In this document: positions 24,801 to 42,451 of the stretch, piece after piece | How positions within the stretch are numbered: the first letter of the stretch is position 1 | How the letters are laid out: every line of letters begins with the position of its first letter | Assembly: GCA_029948255.1 (NCBI GenBank) | Contig: JALIZF010001684.1 | Coordinates: forward strand, 437,001 to 501,000 | DNA length: 64,000 nt | Reading direction: 5' to 3' | Source: Telmatactis stephensoni | Taxonomy: Eukaryota > Cnidaria > Anthozoa > Actiniaria > Isophelliidae | Translations under genes and position numbers: made by a program | Notes under the pieces: generated by a model | What the model saw: the letters and a program-made list of their open reading frames with translations, nothing else | The model's database searches: none | What the model was told of the DNA's origin: nothing

Positions 24801-24999
24801 TGGCAGCAGAAATAAAACCAAGATCAAGGCCTGCGGTTATGAACAAACAGAAGAGCTGGGAGTAATGTACTGTGATAGCTTGCAGAATATTAAGAACAAA
24901 AGCGAATACTCTGACTTCCAGTTGCCACCGTTTTATGAAAAAAATTGTAAAACGTCTATGAGAGGGACATTTCTGGATCTGTATACGCGTTTTAAGTAA
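21865..24999 (+). CDS. Secreted DNA/RNA non-specific endonuclease, paralogue B (four exons)
   Basis: Exons: 21865-21925 (signal peptide), 22737-23042, 23614-23892, 24668-24999 (TAA). The total is 978 nt, 325 aa, with phase 1 at each junction, the same gene structure as paralogue A on the opposite strand. Residues 1-20 are a hydrophobic signal peptide. The catalytic motif reads CAKGHLTPNSDF with His near residue 157, and the downstream motif TNAAPQWQRFNEGNW keeps the Asn. The Arg of the canonical RGH is Lys here, whereas paralogue A has Arg. The C-terminal exon (GHPYKLNDRV .. APKYYWKAICDP .. RGTFLDLYTRFK) aligns along its length with paralogue A. The acceptor at 22736 (CCCAG) has a weak pyrimidine tract, but it is the choice that restores phase and the expected N-terminal Cys domain. 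Confidence 0.93.
24254..24272. repeat. C19 homopolymer
   Basis: A run of 19 C bases in intron 3 of nuclease paralogue B. Comparable runs occur at 10821-10835 (G15) and 17581-17597 (C17). Length may be unreliable from sequencing. Confidence 0.9.
24473..24592. repeat. (TTCG/GTCG)n microsatellite
   Basis: About 30 copies of a GTTC tetranucleotide, with a central block in which GGTC alternates with GTTC. It lies in intron 3 of nuclease paralogue B. The Arg-Ser-Phe or Asn-Glu-Arg-Thr ORFs over it are repeat artefacts. Confidence 0.97.
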
Positions 25000-25095
25000 A
25001 TATTTATTTTGTCAATCCGACTTTAGATCGAATTTTAAAGTCTTAGTATGAGAGCTTGTAAAACTGGTACGTGTTTTTTGTTTGCTTGTTAGTTA

Positions 25096-25274
25096 ACGGC
25101 CCTAAAAGGGAGGGGGAAGGGAGGGGGAGGGGTTTGGGGAGAGAGGGGAAAAAGGGGAGGGGGAAAGGAAGAAAGGAAGGAACGAAGGGGTCCCTTCCTC
25201 CCCCCTCCTCTCCAGTCCCCCTCCCTTCTTCTTCCCAGTCCCTCCCAGTCCCCTCCCCATCCCCTTAGGGCCGC
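25096..25274. repeat. G-rich/C-rich inverted tract
   Basis: ACGGCCCTAA is followed by about 85 bp of nearly pure purine (GGGAGGGGG repeats), then about 70 bp of nearly pure pyrimidine (CCCTCCC repeats), closing with TTAGGGCCGC. The whole forms a purine/pyrimidine hairpin whose ends match exactly. Multiple G runs could support G-quadruplexes. It lies 3' of nuclease paralogue B. Confidence 0.85.
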
Positions 25275-25669
25275 TACGCAGGCTATTTATTTGCTTTGTT
25301 TTGCTTTGTTTTTGTTTTCGTTGTTGTCGTTGTTTCGCAGACAAAAATAAAAAAGAACTACATAGTGCACGATATATAGTCTTGGCCATATAAACCATAT
25401 ATTTATAAAAAACTATTATAATACAGTGACGGTATATAAATTAAATCGTGGTTAATGTTACAACACTAGGGCTATATGTATATGTTATTGTTAATTATTG
25501 ATGCATGGGTGATAATTAGAAGAAAACACATGTAGAAGTGAACGTTTAAATAAAGTTAGTAGATGATTAAATTAAACATGGAAATGCGAATTGACATCAC
25601 CTGCATTTTCAGAGGTCGTTTGCTCATTTGTTTTTCATCATCCCGACAAAATTAGACCCAACCTTAAAC

Positions 25670-25830
25670 AATCTGATGTTGCGTTTACATGGGCGGGATG
25701 CCACCTGATGGCCCGTAACGCAACTGCTCAGCCGGGGTCGTATTTGCTAATGTAAACACAGCTTAAATGGTGCGTTTACATGGGCGGTTTCGTCCCGAAG
25801 TCAGCTGCATGAGTTGCTCGTTTGGTAAGG
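25670..25830. repeat. Probable MITE remnant (GCGTTTACATGGGCGG motif)
   Basis: GTTGCGTTTACATGGGCGGGAT and GGTGCGTTTACATGGGCGGTTT occur as direct copies about 100 bp apart, with an inverted AATGTAAACACAGC between them. The pattern suggests overlapping foldback elements; ends were not resolved. Confidence 0.45.
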
Positions 25831-26005
25831 GCCTTTACAAAGACAGCTTTTGTTTTGTTTTTGCTAATCTCCTTTTGTTCTGCTGCTTTTACACGGAGAG
25901 CAATGGCCTCAGAACGTTTGGCTAATTAGTGACCGTTATAATATATATACAGCATTTTTTCTGCGCAACTGCTATTTTGCGTAATAACAGCGAAGTCTTG
26001 TCATG

Positions 26006-26638
26006 TTAGACATTTCCTTTGACAACATGTAAAACATCTTTCTTAGTTTTCAATGTTTTGCATGTTATCTTCCAAAAACTAGATTCACTTTCAAGAACGG
26101 TGCCATGATACTGATGGTCACTGTGGCTTGCTGAGTTTTCGTTTTTCGCATCTTCCTCTGAAAGCTCCAAGCTCGCAAAAGCTACTTGAAGTTCCTCATC
26201 AAAGGGCACTTTTGATGATCTTCTTGTTCGGGATTTTAGCTTCCTTTGCGTGTGAAGATCTAAAGTCTTTTTACTGCATTGCTTTGTACTATTAACACTA
26301 GTCATGCTTTGAACAGTTTCTGGGTCTTCTTCCAAATATTTTTCGCCCATAACCTTGCTTCTTAATCTGAGACGATCCATAAAGCGCGTGGACTCATCGC
26401 AAGATAAACTTCTCTCTTTTGCCGGAAACTTTTCTGCACTTGCAGGAAGCGACAAACTTCTGTCTTTTCGCGGAAACTTTTCTGACTCAAATTCTTGTAG
26501 TGAGTTTCTTTTACCCTTACGAAACAAGCTCAAGGTCTTTCTTATGGTCGAAATATTGTCGATGATTTCTCGATAAGCTTCTCGAATGTCAGCTTCAAAA
26601 TCTAGCTCATCGTCAGTTTCCTCGCAGCTTTCATCCAT
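26006..26638 (-). CDS. Hypothetical intronless protein, 210 aa, charged and Ser-rich
   Basis: An uninterrupted ORF on the minus strand from ATG 26638 to TAA 26006. It has a very acidic start (MDESCEETDDELDFEADIRE) that may be a helix, then an internal duplication: EKFPRKDRSLS and EKFPAKERSLS, each with a basic RxxS-like site. A basic patch KLKSRTRRSSK follows. No domain, signal peptide or membrane segment is recognised. The absence of low-complexity repeat sequence underneath and the internal duplication favour a real gene, but this could be one exon of a longer gene or a chance ORF. Confidence 0.5.
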   Translation of the reverse strand: MDESCEETDDELDFEADIREAYREIIDNISTIRKTLSLFRKGKRNSLQEFESEKFPRKDRSLSLPASAEKFPAKERSLSCDESTRFMDRLRLRSKVMGEKYLEEDPETVQSMTSVNSTKQCSKKTLDLHTQRKLKSRTRRSSKVPFDEELQVAFASLELSEEDAKNENSASHSDHQYHGTVLESESSFWKITCKTLKTKKDVLHVVKGNV

Positions 26639-28229
26639 CGTTGAGGTCTCCCTCGTGAATTTCAGTTTGAATCAGGACTTTGTTTAGTTCGATAGCCAGT
26701 GAACTGCTTAACACAAACGAACAAGTTGTTTGTCAACTACAATAATCAATTTCCTATTTAATTTGAAATCTCTTCCAACTCTGTATCATTATGCATTAAT
26801 TAGCAGGATAGAGAGAAGATATCAAAATTTGTTGGATGACATTATTGATTGTCTGTATTGTACAATACGCCATGCATTGATGGGTCCGATTAATCAAGGT
26901 ATTAAGATACCACAAAGCAATAACTTTAATAGTTATTCTCTTGGGAATTTATATTGAATGATGTACTAAAGATTGTACTTGTTTGTAAACAAGCTATGAT
27001 GAAATGGTAAAAATATCCCAATGTATGCAGTATTTGTTTGTTTGTTTGCTTGGTTTGTTTGTTTAATTATTTGTTAACGTTTGATTGTTTGCGGTTCGTT
27101 TGTTTGTGCGTTCGTTGGTTAATTTTTTGTTTGTTTGTTTGTTTGTTTATTTGACGTGCGCAAATCTTAATAAGACTGCATGCAGGTTAAGGCCGTTTTA
27201 CTTAATTTCTGATTATTGAAACAAGAAAACGAAAACCCCTGAATTAAGTATTTATACCTAATAAATTTCAAATCGAGCACAATCTCCCTTCCCCTCCCTC
27301 CCTGGCCATTATTGTGTCCCCCTAGGGGGTAGGGATGGTGAACTAATATAGTGAACGAAGAAACGAAAGTTGTGAGTGACGAATCCATGAAACTGCTAAA
27401 CAATCGAAATCAACTTATAAATCACCCGGATGGAACATAGGCAGTAAACCAGTATATGGATAATAAATATATGTTCGATCTGTAGATAGATGAAAAAAGA
27501 AGATAAAAACATGCCATGGATGGATGGATGAATGGATGCATGCGGATGGGAGGGTATAGATGAATATTCGAATTGGTAGACTAATCAATTAAATTAATTA
27601 AAGACATACATTGAAAAACGAATCGAAAGTGGGGAATGTAATTAGTATAGGAAATCGCACGATCTTGAGTACAATTCGGAATTAATAGGATGATAGAGCC
27701 TTTAGGCGAGTCCCATTTGAGAGTTTTCAAAACATTACGAGTAACTATTAATTCTGAATTGTACGAGAAGATCGTGCGATTTTTTATTTATAATACACTA
27801 TACAAAATTTCGTTGCCATAGCGACTTAATAGGTACTCTGCAGAGTACAATTAACGATATAATTGTACTCCTCTCGTCCAATCAGAATCGAGTAATTTTG
27901 TATAGTGTATTATAAATGACAAAATTGCTGGGTTTCATCCATTCTTTATTGGGAATCAAAAGACAATGAAGCGGTAGCCATGTTGGATGGATAAAAAATA
28001 GACGGTATAAATGAGAAATCTTTTGTTGAAGTTCATCCAAGATATATGGCTGCCGTGACGTCACATGCAAACCGAAGAATAGTCATCGAAACTGAAGTAA
28101 TAACTTTCCGTTTCAATCATAAGGACTGAAATCACTACCGACTTGATACTATATCGACCAGTCTGGAATTGCTAACCTTGTATTCTATCTTCAAAAAGGC
28201 TGTCACAAACACTAGATGTTTTTGACCAT
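26639..28229. other. Intergenic repeats
   Basis: No gene is seen. There is a TTTG-rich tract (about 27029-27155), a foldback (27652-27784) and an immediately adjacent second foldback (27786-27918). Confidence 0.55.
27652..27918. repeat. Two adjacent foldback repeats
   Basis: The first, 27652-27784, has arms AATCGCACGATC..ACAATTC.GAATTAATAG and their complement. The second, 27786-27918, has ends ATTTATAATACACTATACAA and the complement TTGTATAGTGTATTATAAAT. The leading AATTAGTATAGGAAAT is also found before the foldback in CAPZB intron 10, so the two are related. Confidence 0.8.
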
Positions 28230-28328
28230 ATGTTGGGTAAATTTCTTCGACTAGCGCGAGCAGCAGGATCGTCAGGCATGGGAAATGCCATTCCAGATAC
28301 CATTCCAAAGGAGGTTGGCGAAATTGAG
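28230..28328 (+). CDS. Candidate alternative first exon of CAPZB, or a separate gene's exon
   Basis: From ATG 28230 there are 33 codons (MLGKFLRLARAAGSSGMGNA then IPDTIPKEVGEIE) ending at a strong GTGAGT donor in phase 0. The next same-strand acceptor that I trust, at 29906 (CAPZB exon 2), is also phase 0, so splicing would replace Met1 of CapZ beta with a 33-residue basic, Gly/Ala-rich N-terminus. Tissue-specific N-terminal CapZ beta isoforms are known in mammals. The exon could also belong to an unseen gene; there is no direct evidence of the splice. Confidence 0.4.
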
Positions 28329-28394
28329 GTGAGTAAGTCTGATCGTCTGTTTGATCCGGTTGTCTTATCTCTGTTTGATCAGGGCGTTCAGTTT

Positions 28395-28630
28395 TAAGGT
28401 GATTTTACACGAGTCGATTCACAACAACGATTTTCCACGCAACAAATGTTACCCATTAAGGTTTTCCTGTGGATGACACAAAATCAAACGATTTTTAACA
28501 ATTTTTTGCTTAGCCAACACGTTGAATTGTTTGATTTGAATTTTAAAAACTCTTAACGAAAAATTATGAATTTGACCGAGTGTTGCGCGGCAAATCGTTG
28601 TTGCGAATCGACTCGTGTAACACCACTTTT
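28395..28630. mobile_element. MITE with ACACGAGTCGATTC inverted ends
   Basis: TTACACGAGTCGATTCACAACAACGATTT at the left is matched by AAATCGTTGTTGCGAATCGACTCGTGTAA at the right. The element is about 235 bp and non-coding, upstream of CAPZB. Confidence 0.85.
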
Positions 28631-28775
28631 ACTAGGCAAATCAGTGGCCGCCGACTTCTGACGCCTTGGCATTCAGTACTCAAGCAATGAAGTACTCTGT
28701 CAACTACTGGACTTTTTTGAAAGTGGTTTATTCAGGGCCATACATTTCACAAGTACTTTGAATACACATCATTTG

Positions 28776-28886
28776 TTGTTGTTTTGTTTTGTTTGTTTGT
28801 TTGTTTGTTTATTTGCCTTTGTTTGTTTGTTTGTTTGTTTGTTTGCTTTGTTTGTTTGTTTGTTTGTTTGTTTGTTTGTTTGTTTG
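28776..28886. repeat. (GTTT)n microsatellite
   Basis: A long GTTT tetranucleotide run with two interruptions. Cys/Leu/Phe-rich ORFs over it are artefacts. Confidence 0.95.
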
Positions 28887-29511
28887 GTCATTCGTCCACA
28901 CTAGAACACCAGTATTCTTCCGCTTCAGTCTGGATTTTGAAAATGGAAGAAAAAGACTGCGTCACAAATCGCTTGCCCACCACAGGGTACCCAGAATATC
29001 ATTTCCACAAATCTGGCATCTCTCCTCATTCGACTTTGATTTCTGTTACCTAAGTATCTACTGTGATTGATTAACCTTTTTATCGCAAAATAAAGTGCTA
29101 GGGTGTCTCTCTTAGTGCTTTCACAAACGCTGTGATAGATTCAAAACCTGGTTCTTTTTGACTAAAAAACTTAAAATTAAAATATTCAATTTTATAAAAG
29201 CAACTTAGCCACTATAAAAATCTAAATAGTATTTCATTTTAGTGAAAATAATATAGGAGAAAATACAAAATGACAAAAAATTGGAAGAGATTTTCGAAGG
29301 CGTTTCCTTGCTGCTCGCTTGTGCCCATATTTGGAATACTTCCTCGTGATTGGCTGGATTTTCATTGGTGGTCGAACGGGAGGGCGGCCATCTTGGATGA
29401 GAGTAGCGTTTCCGGCTGGTTTCTAAAATTCATCTTTTTCACATAAACTCGACGAATTTTACCCTTAAGAGCTCCATTTTTATTGTTTAGTTTGTGGACC
29501 ACAACCCAGCC

Positions 29512-35714
<6,203 letters not shown>

Positions 35715-37391
35715 AAATCATCATAGAACTAGTCATGTCTTCCTTGTGAAAACATTTGAACAAATTGTCTGGTTACAGAGCAGAATATTTGATACTCTCA
35801 AATAGGTATTTTGTATTTCATTGGTAGTGTTTTACAACAGAGAAAAGACACATGTTCAAATATTTTTAGAGGGAGTGTGCAAAAATAGTGTAGCATTAGA
35901 ATTAACTATTTCATTTTTCACAACACTTATTTAGAAAATCTTGCAACAGGTACTGAGTGGTGCATTAAAATGTGATGGGCAGGCCCAGTATTCATTCATT
36001 TTTTTCAAAAAAAGTTAAAGCCTTGGTCTTTACTATTAGTTATGATGATGATGATAGCAACTTTATTACAGTCTCATTCCAACATAAGAAATTCCATGAT
36101 CTAGCTTTCATTCTTTTAGGCCAGTTCTTACACAAGCCCATATTTGCATTCTCAAGCTTCAGGCTTTTGAAGTTTTGTTGTTGTTGTTGTTGCTGCTGCT
36201 AATGATGATGATGATGGCTTTTAATCCAGGGCTCTTATCAAATCAAACTGAATGTGGATACATTTTAATGCATTTCACAGTAAATTTGGTTCTGTTCTAA
36301 AAGTCATCTCAGTAACTAGTTTAGAAAAAACAAGACCAATGACCTCATAGAATGTAGACTACATACTTAGAAAAGTTTAGAATGGAATCAAACTGTTGAG
36401 TAACAATGACAATCCCACTACAATTCCATTGACTTTTTCATTCAAATACAAGCAAATCAGAGAGAAAGTGTGATATTATCTTCAAAGTCCCTCTACATTG
36501 TAAACTGCAGTTTCCCTTTTAGCTACAGTTTTAGTTTTAGGTAAAATGGTCAGCATCTGTTCCATTGTTTCTCATACAAAATTTTGCATCACCATTAAGT
36601 AGTGCATCCTTGGGATGTAGACATAGTTATCCCTACCACTCTTACAAGTAGTAATCATTGTTGAAGTTCATTTGATTTTATAAATTTTGTAAGTGTTAAA
36701 TGAAGAGGGATGAAATAGTATGTACATGTAATTATGACTTAAAACCATTAAAAATGTATTTGTAGTCTGTTTTTAATAATTTACTTGATATTGCAAGCAT
36801 TGTCAGTTCTATGAATATTTATTATTTATTAACTTATATAGCGCAAATATCAATTGGGATATTTTCATCCGTGGTTAATCACTGAAATGTGTATTAATCC
36901 AATGAGTTTCAAAACAAAAGATTTTCTTGTGAGGCTTAATAACATTGTCACACAATTAAGGATTTTGTAATAGATTTAGCAAATGCAAAGTGACAAGAAA
37001 GAGGACTCCTTGCATGCTGACAAATTATACTCAAAATGACTTGATGTTGCCAATGTGAAGAAAAGGGTATAAGAACAAGTGATGACATCATGGCTTGGTG
37101 ACATCATGGTATAGTCATGCAATGAGCCAAGTGTGATATTTTCATCACCTGACATCCTGTTTCTCCATTGTGTTCCTCTTGCTAAATCTACCAAATATCT
37201 CTGAGACAGATTTGCTCACTATTGTAAGTACTTAGAATACATAGAGGTAGAGGTATCTTAGTCTTAGATCATGAACAATGATGTGATCTTGTTGATTCCT
37301 TGCTAAGGATGACCCTTTGTTTATCCTATAATAGGCACATATGTTATTATTGGGACATGGGCATCTTGAGATCACTGATGCCCATTTAAAG
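35715..37391. other. Convergent 3' region between CAPZB and PIGP
   Basis: The stop codons of CAPZB (plus) and PIGP (minus) face each other across about 1.7 kb. It presumably holds both 3' UTRs. Only short GAT/TTG runs (36040-36060, 36178-36215) and no other coding sequence are seen. Confidence 0.6.
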
Positions 37392-38387
37392 TCAGTCTTC
37401 GAGTGAATAGAGTGCCTTGTTGACTTGACTGATTGGAATGTCTGCTAGTGGAGGGATCTTAGAGTTTGGAGTCATCATGACATTCTCATCATCTGAAATA
37501 TATCTTGCATGCTCATCTGAATGAAAATCAAATAGAGTAAGTTGATTCAATACTATTTTTAATCATATCAATCATTCAATAGGTCAAATGAGTTCCATAA
37601 ATCAGTGAAACTGAATTGATTAATGAATGAAAGAAAGAATGGATGGACAGAGGGATGGATGGAGGGAGGGACTTAGGGAGGCATGGGAATGGAGGGACCC
37701 GTAGGTAGGGATAGGGGTAGGGAGGGGTGGATGGAGGGATGGATGGATGGACGAATGAATGAAATCAAATGAATGAATGAATGAATTTGAAAACCTGAGG
37801 GGCTAATATTTTGTGATCACTCTAGATGTAGATATATATTTTGAACACAACCTTACCAGTAATGGTATTGATAGAATCAAGAGATGGTGTACAAAAAATA
37901 TTGTATGAAGCATAGAGGAATACAACTGTAAGTAATGTGACAAGGAGATAGATTGGTCCAGCAAATAGCCAGTATCTGAAAAAAAATATAGATATTACAA
38001 GCATTAGGTTATTTGTTTTGGGTTGGGATGCATCCCTGAGCCACTCAAATCCTGACCCCGTGCCACAGGAAGCCCAAGCAATGCCTATAGAAGCTAGACT
38101 GCAGCTGAATTCCTGATTTTGACTTACCTTTGTGGAAGATATGTTATACCGATGTTATGAAGCCACTCTTCCGGTACAAAGGCCCAAATCAGATACAAAC
38201 CTAATAATAAATTTAGGAAAAGATCACTAAATCAAGATTTACATGACAGTCGAGAGGAAAAACTCAAATTGTATAATGTCAATATTGGCTCTTCATAAAA
38301 CTCACCGAAGCCAAAGTAGGTTCCCAAATAAAGCACAAATCCATAGATGGCGCGTTCGGGGATAGGATTGGGTGAATGTTCACCCAT
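37392..38387 (-). CDS. PIGP: Phosphatidylinositol N-acetylglucosaminyltransferase subunit P, complete
   Basis: Four exons: 38387-38306, 38200-38128, 37975-37857, 37492-37392 (TGA), 375 nt, 124 aa. The start [20 protein letters not shown] matches the family's conserved [11 protein letters not shown]-terminus. Next come a [22 protein letters not shown] segment between two membrane helices and a second hydrophobic helix ([20 protein letters not shown]), then [11 protein letters not shown] and a C-terminal [16 protein letters not shown] motif. PIG-P is an ER-membrane subunit of the GPI-GlcNAc transferase that performs the first step of GPI-anchor synthesis. An in-frame upstream ATG at 38438 would add 17 residues, but family alignment favours 38387. 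It is divergent from PPP1R7, 308 bp away. Confidence 0.96.
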
Positions 38388-38695
38388 CGAAAGGAAAAAA
38401 GACTGAGAAGACCAAACAGACACAAGATCAGTTGCCACTTCGTTAGATCCCTCAATAACACAGGAATCCCGTACAAATGTTATATGAAAACTCCATTTTC
38501 GTTTATTATATGTTCAAAAAATCAAAATTGATTTCCCATATTGCTTCATATTTGTGATTAATTCAAGTGAATGATATATTGAAATACTATGAAAACTAAT
38601 ACTAAGAAAATCGAAGAAAGTAAATATACCTTATTTGGGTTTCCTGTAGTTTACAAGTCGCGAGAGGCTGGTATTCAAGAGAAGTTGTTTTCAAA
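38388..38695. promoter_or_regulatory. Probable bidirectional promoter of PIGP and PPP1R7
   Basis: Only 308 bp separate the two divergent start codons, so both 5' UTRs and core promoters must lie here or overlap. No TATA box in a sensible position could be picked out. The call rests on geometry alone. Confidence 0.6.
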
Positions 38696-41600
38696 ATGGC
38701 GGACGAGGGAAATCCTGGAAGTCCAACTGCCGGAGAAAACGAAGGTAAAAAATCTATAAAAACGTTTCAAAATGAGAAGAAATTCTTATGTGAGGTATTT
38801 TATTGTGTTTTGTTTATGCAGAGTCTGCAGAAGCGAAAGTTATTCAACTAAATCCTGACAGTGAGGTTTGTTGTTTTTTGTTTGGCAAATGTCAAATGTT
38901 TTGCATAGTTTTCGACGAGTTTTGTAAACTTTTCTTTTCCGTTAATAAACTCTTCTGCTTCTGTGGAGCGTTCTTGATGTCCTGTGCTTTTATAATCGAC
39001 GGGAAACCGATACAACCTCGCCCTATATATTGTACCGCAATTTTGTACCATTAATTTTGCATGAAGTTGAAAATTATGGATCGATTTACAAGTCTGCATG
39101 TACGTTCTCTTTGCTTAAGATTTCCAGGTTAATGGTTAAGCTGGAATTATACATGAGTTACTACGGGGATATTTAATATTGGTCCCGAAATTAAAATGAT
39201 AGGAAAAGTTCTTGCTTTTAATATATGTTGAAATATGATCTCATATAATAATTATTTGTGTACAACTCTTTTTGTTGCATTTAGTATGTGGATTTAACTC
39301 ACATCAAACTGGAAAGGATTGAAAACTTTGAAAGACTTACACGTGTCAAGGTATCATATATACAGCAGATTTTTTACAAGTGGGAAATGGTTCAATTTGT
39401 TTCTTGGATGGGAAAGGAAAAAATGGGAAAGAAAATGAAGTCTGTGATATGTCACTGCACTGCTTGAAAATAGATGGTTTGCTGATTGAAGTTTTTTCAT
39501 TTATGTTTTCAGTCATTGTGTCTACGAAGAAATAAAATCACAAAGCTAGAAAATCTTTCAACACTAACTACACTGGAGGAACTGGATCTTTATGATAACC
39601 AAATATCTAAAATAGAAAATATTGAACAACTAACTGATCTCAAGTAAGCCGGCCAAGAAATGCAGTACAGTAACTATATAACTTATGTATGACCCTACTA
39701 AGCTGCATGAAAGACTAATCCCACAAACTCCATTTGTAGACCCCTAGATTTCAGATACCCCTTGCCGTAATATCATTTTTGTGGTATACCCACTTTATAA
39801 ACACCAAAATTTTGCCTCCTCTACTTTCTTATCATCTCACCAGTCCCCCTTTTTTGTGATTTGTGAATGCTTCCTTACATTCTGATTAGCTCCCATATTA
39901 ATTGCCATACTTGTATTATCATTATTATAGTGCCAAGCAGTAACATTGCTGGCAATGCTGCTGATGATGACAGTGATAGCATGATTACTCAAGATTAACA
40001 TTGGTTTTTTTTTCAGGATTTTGGATTTATCATTCAATGTTATCAAAGTCATTGAAAATCTAGAAACTTTAACAAAAGTTGAAAAACTCTTCCTGATTCA
40101 AAACAAAATTGGTAAAATTGAAAACTTGGATGCATTGGTAAATGTACAGATGCTCGAACTTGGAGCCAATAAAATAAGGGTATGGACATTTATATTCATT
40201 TACATGGTAGAACTTGCTGTCTGGTTGGTTCAAAGAGGAATAGGGAAAGATGAAAAGCTAATAGGTGCACACCTAAGTGACGTCAGACTTAGAAACTAAA
40301 ATAATTCCAATGTGAATCCTCAACCCCTGGAAGAAACAAAAGAAGGGAAGGACAGCAGGGAAGAAGGAAGGGAAGGAGGGATTAGGAAGGAAGGAAAGAG
40401 AGAAGAAAGGAAGGATGAAAGAAAGAAAGAAGAAAAGAAAGAACAGAAAAGAAAATGAATGAAAGAAAGAAAGAATAATCAATAATTTTTTTTAATCTTT
40501 TATAAAACTTAATCTGGTTAGGTTCTTGAAGGACTTGAAAAATTCACAAAACTTGAAAGTTTATTTGTTGGCAAAAACAAGATCACAAGTTTACAGGTAA
40601 AATTAGAATGATTAAAATTATTATACTTTATACATGTATCAAATAGAAATAAATGGTTTCACTGTCTTCTTTTCTAGAATTTGGATTGTCTAGTGAACTT
40701 GAAGGTACTCAGTATTCAGGTATGATACTTATAGGAGGCTGGCTGTATACATGTAGTCTTGATGCTGACCCCTTCACTGCTCCTCTTTTATTTGGCTCCC
40801 TGTGTCTCCTTTCCACAGCACAGGAAGCCCAAATAAAAAAGAGGAGCAGCAAAGGAGGGTTCAGCATCAGCTGGATTAACATGTATGTTGTTAGCCTGCG
40901 TCTCATTGATTGAATCCTCTTGTTTAGTCTGTCTGCATAACAGCTATACAAAACGTCTTTCTGGTTTTGAAAAGATGCTTTTGATGGGCAAAATTGAAAA
41001 GGTCATTCTAATGCCATTTCTTATTGGAAATTATTGGAATTATTCTTTGTGCCAAAATGATTTGAGGAATTGTTTCCGTCTATGGAATTACCCAATGGCA
41101 AGCAACGTTATTTCAGCCAATCACAAACTGCTTTTCAAAATTAGAAAGAAGTTAGAACATGACTCATCATCATGTCCCTGTTACGCAGACTGCAGACTAA
41201 ATGAGATTTTTTCTGGATATCAGGCAGGCTAGTATGTTGTTGTTTTTTGGGGGAGAGAGGGAGGCAGGGTGGGGATGTGTGTTGAACATTTTGAAAAAGT
41301 GACTTTTCACATTACAGTGTATGGCAAACAAAATAACTCACCTTTGCATTGTAATGGGAATCATCTCATACATATCATGTTGTTTTTGGTTTAGAGTAAT
41401 CGTATTGTCGAATTGAAAGGCCTTGATTGTTTGGTCAACCTGGAAGAACTGTATATCAGTCATAATGGTATAGAGGAAATAAAAGGACTTGATAAGCTAG
41501 TAAGTTTCTCATATTTGTTGAGACTGAATGCAGATCTCATAAGTCAGAGTTTTCACTCTTTTGCAAATGCTAGTTCAAAATCACCACAGGAAGCCCATGT

Positions 41601-42451
41601 TAGGGATGAAAAGACCAACTTCTGAAATCAGTTTATTATTTGTTTAATCATGGTGACACATTTTATAGCTGAAGAATCCTGTCAAACTTGCAGAGAAAAC
41701 TGGCTTATTGAGCTAAAGCAGCTGGCCAGTTTTCAAAAGGCTATTGAATGACCCTGCAAAATGATACCAGTCCTTATTATTGTCTTCTACCAATTTTCTG
41801 TTTTTCAAGAAATGTTTATAATCTTACTTGTTTGATTCTAGGTAAAATTGACAACCCTGGACCTGGCTTCCAATAGGATTTCCAGAATAACAAATGTGTC
41901 TCATTTGGTCAACTTGGAGGAATTCTGGGTAATTTTTTGTCAATTTAAATTAATTATTATTTATATTATTATTTTTTTATTTATATTTTTTTGTCAATTT
42001 AAAATGCTTTCATCATAAGAGGTTGTGCATACAATAAACTCTATTATTGAGGCTCCAGCCCCTAAAAGGTACAACTTATAATTAACCCCTCTGAAATATC
42101 AGGTAGTTCCCTCCTTGGCCTTGGATGATGCCCACCCTCTCTACTGTAGCCCATTTTCAGATATGCACTTCATGATAATGGACACATCAGCTGCATGTGA
42201 GTGTAGCTTCCCAACAGGGTCATATAATTTTACTAACTGGCTTTTAACATCTTCATTCTATTTCCTTGCAGTTTAATGATAACAAACTGGCTCACTGGGA
42301 AGATCTAGAAGAACTAAAGAATAATTGTAAACTAAATACAATTTACCTGGAAAGGAATCCTATCTACTTTGAAGCAGGGACAGCCTACCGAAGAAAAGTG
42401 AAACTTGCCCTTCCAAGCCTTAAACAAATTGATGCAACCTTGTGTGGTTGA
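38696..42451 (+). CDS. PPP1R7: Protein phosphatase 1 regulatory subunit 7 (SDS22), complete
   Basis: Ten exons: 38696-38744, 38822-38865, 39285-39350, 39513-39643, 40017-40179, 40522-40596, 40678-40719, 41395-41499, 41842-41928, 42272-42451 (TGA). They total 942 nt, 313 aa; human is 360 aa, the difference being a shorter acidic N-terminus. The body is a run of 22-residue SDS22-type leucine-rich repeats (LEELDLYDNQISKIENIEQL, VQMLELGANKIR, KLESLFVGKNKITSLQ, LEELYISHNGIEEIKGLDKL). It closes with an LRR cap (IYLERNPIYFEAGTAYRRKV .. LPSLKQIDAT). SDS22 binds and stabilises newly made PP1 catalytic subunit in cytosol and nucleus. Exon boundaries often fall at LRR edges. Confidence 0.97.
40330..40470. 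repeat. Purine-rich (GAAGGA)n tract
   Basis: Imperfect GGAAGGAAG/GAAAGAAA repeats in PPP1R7 intron 5. The Phe/Ser/Leu ORF on the other strand is an artefact. Confidence 0.9.
40759..40872. repeat. Foldback repeat in PPP1R7 intron 7
   Basis: GATGCTGACCCCTTCACTGCTCCTCTTTTATTTGG is complemented by CCAAATAAAAAAGAGGAGCAGCAAAGG...TTCAGCATC. Arms are about 36 bp with a roughly 35 bp loop. Confidence 0.85.
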
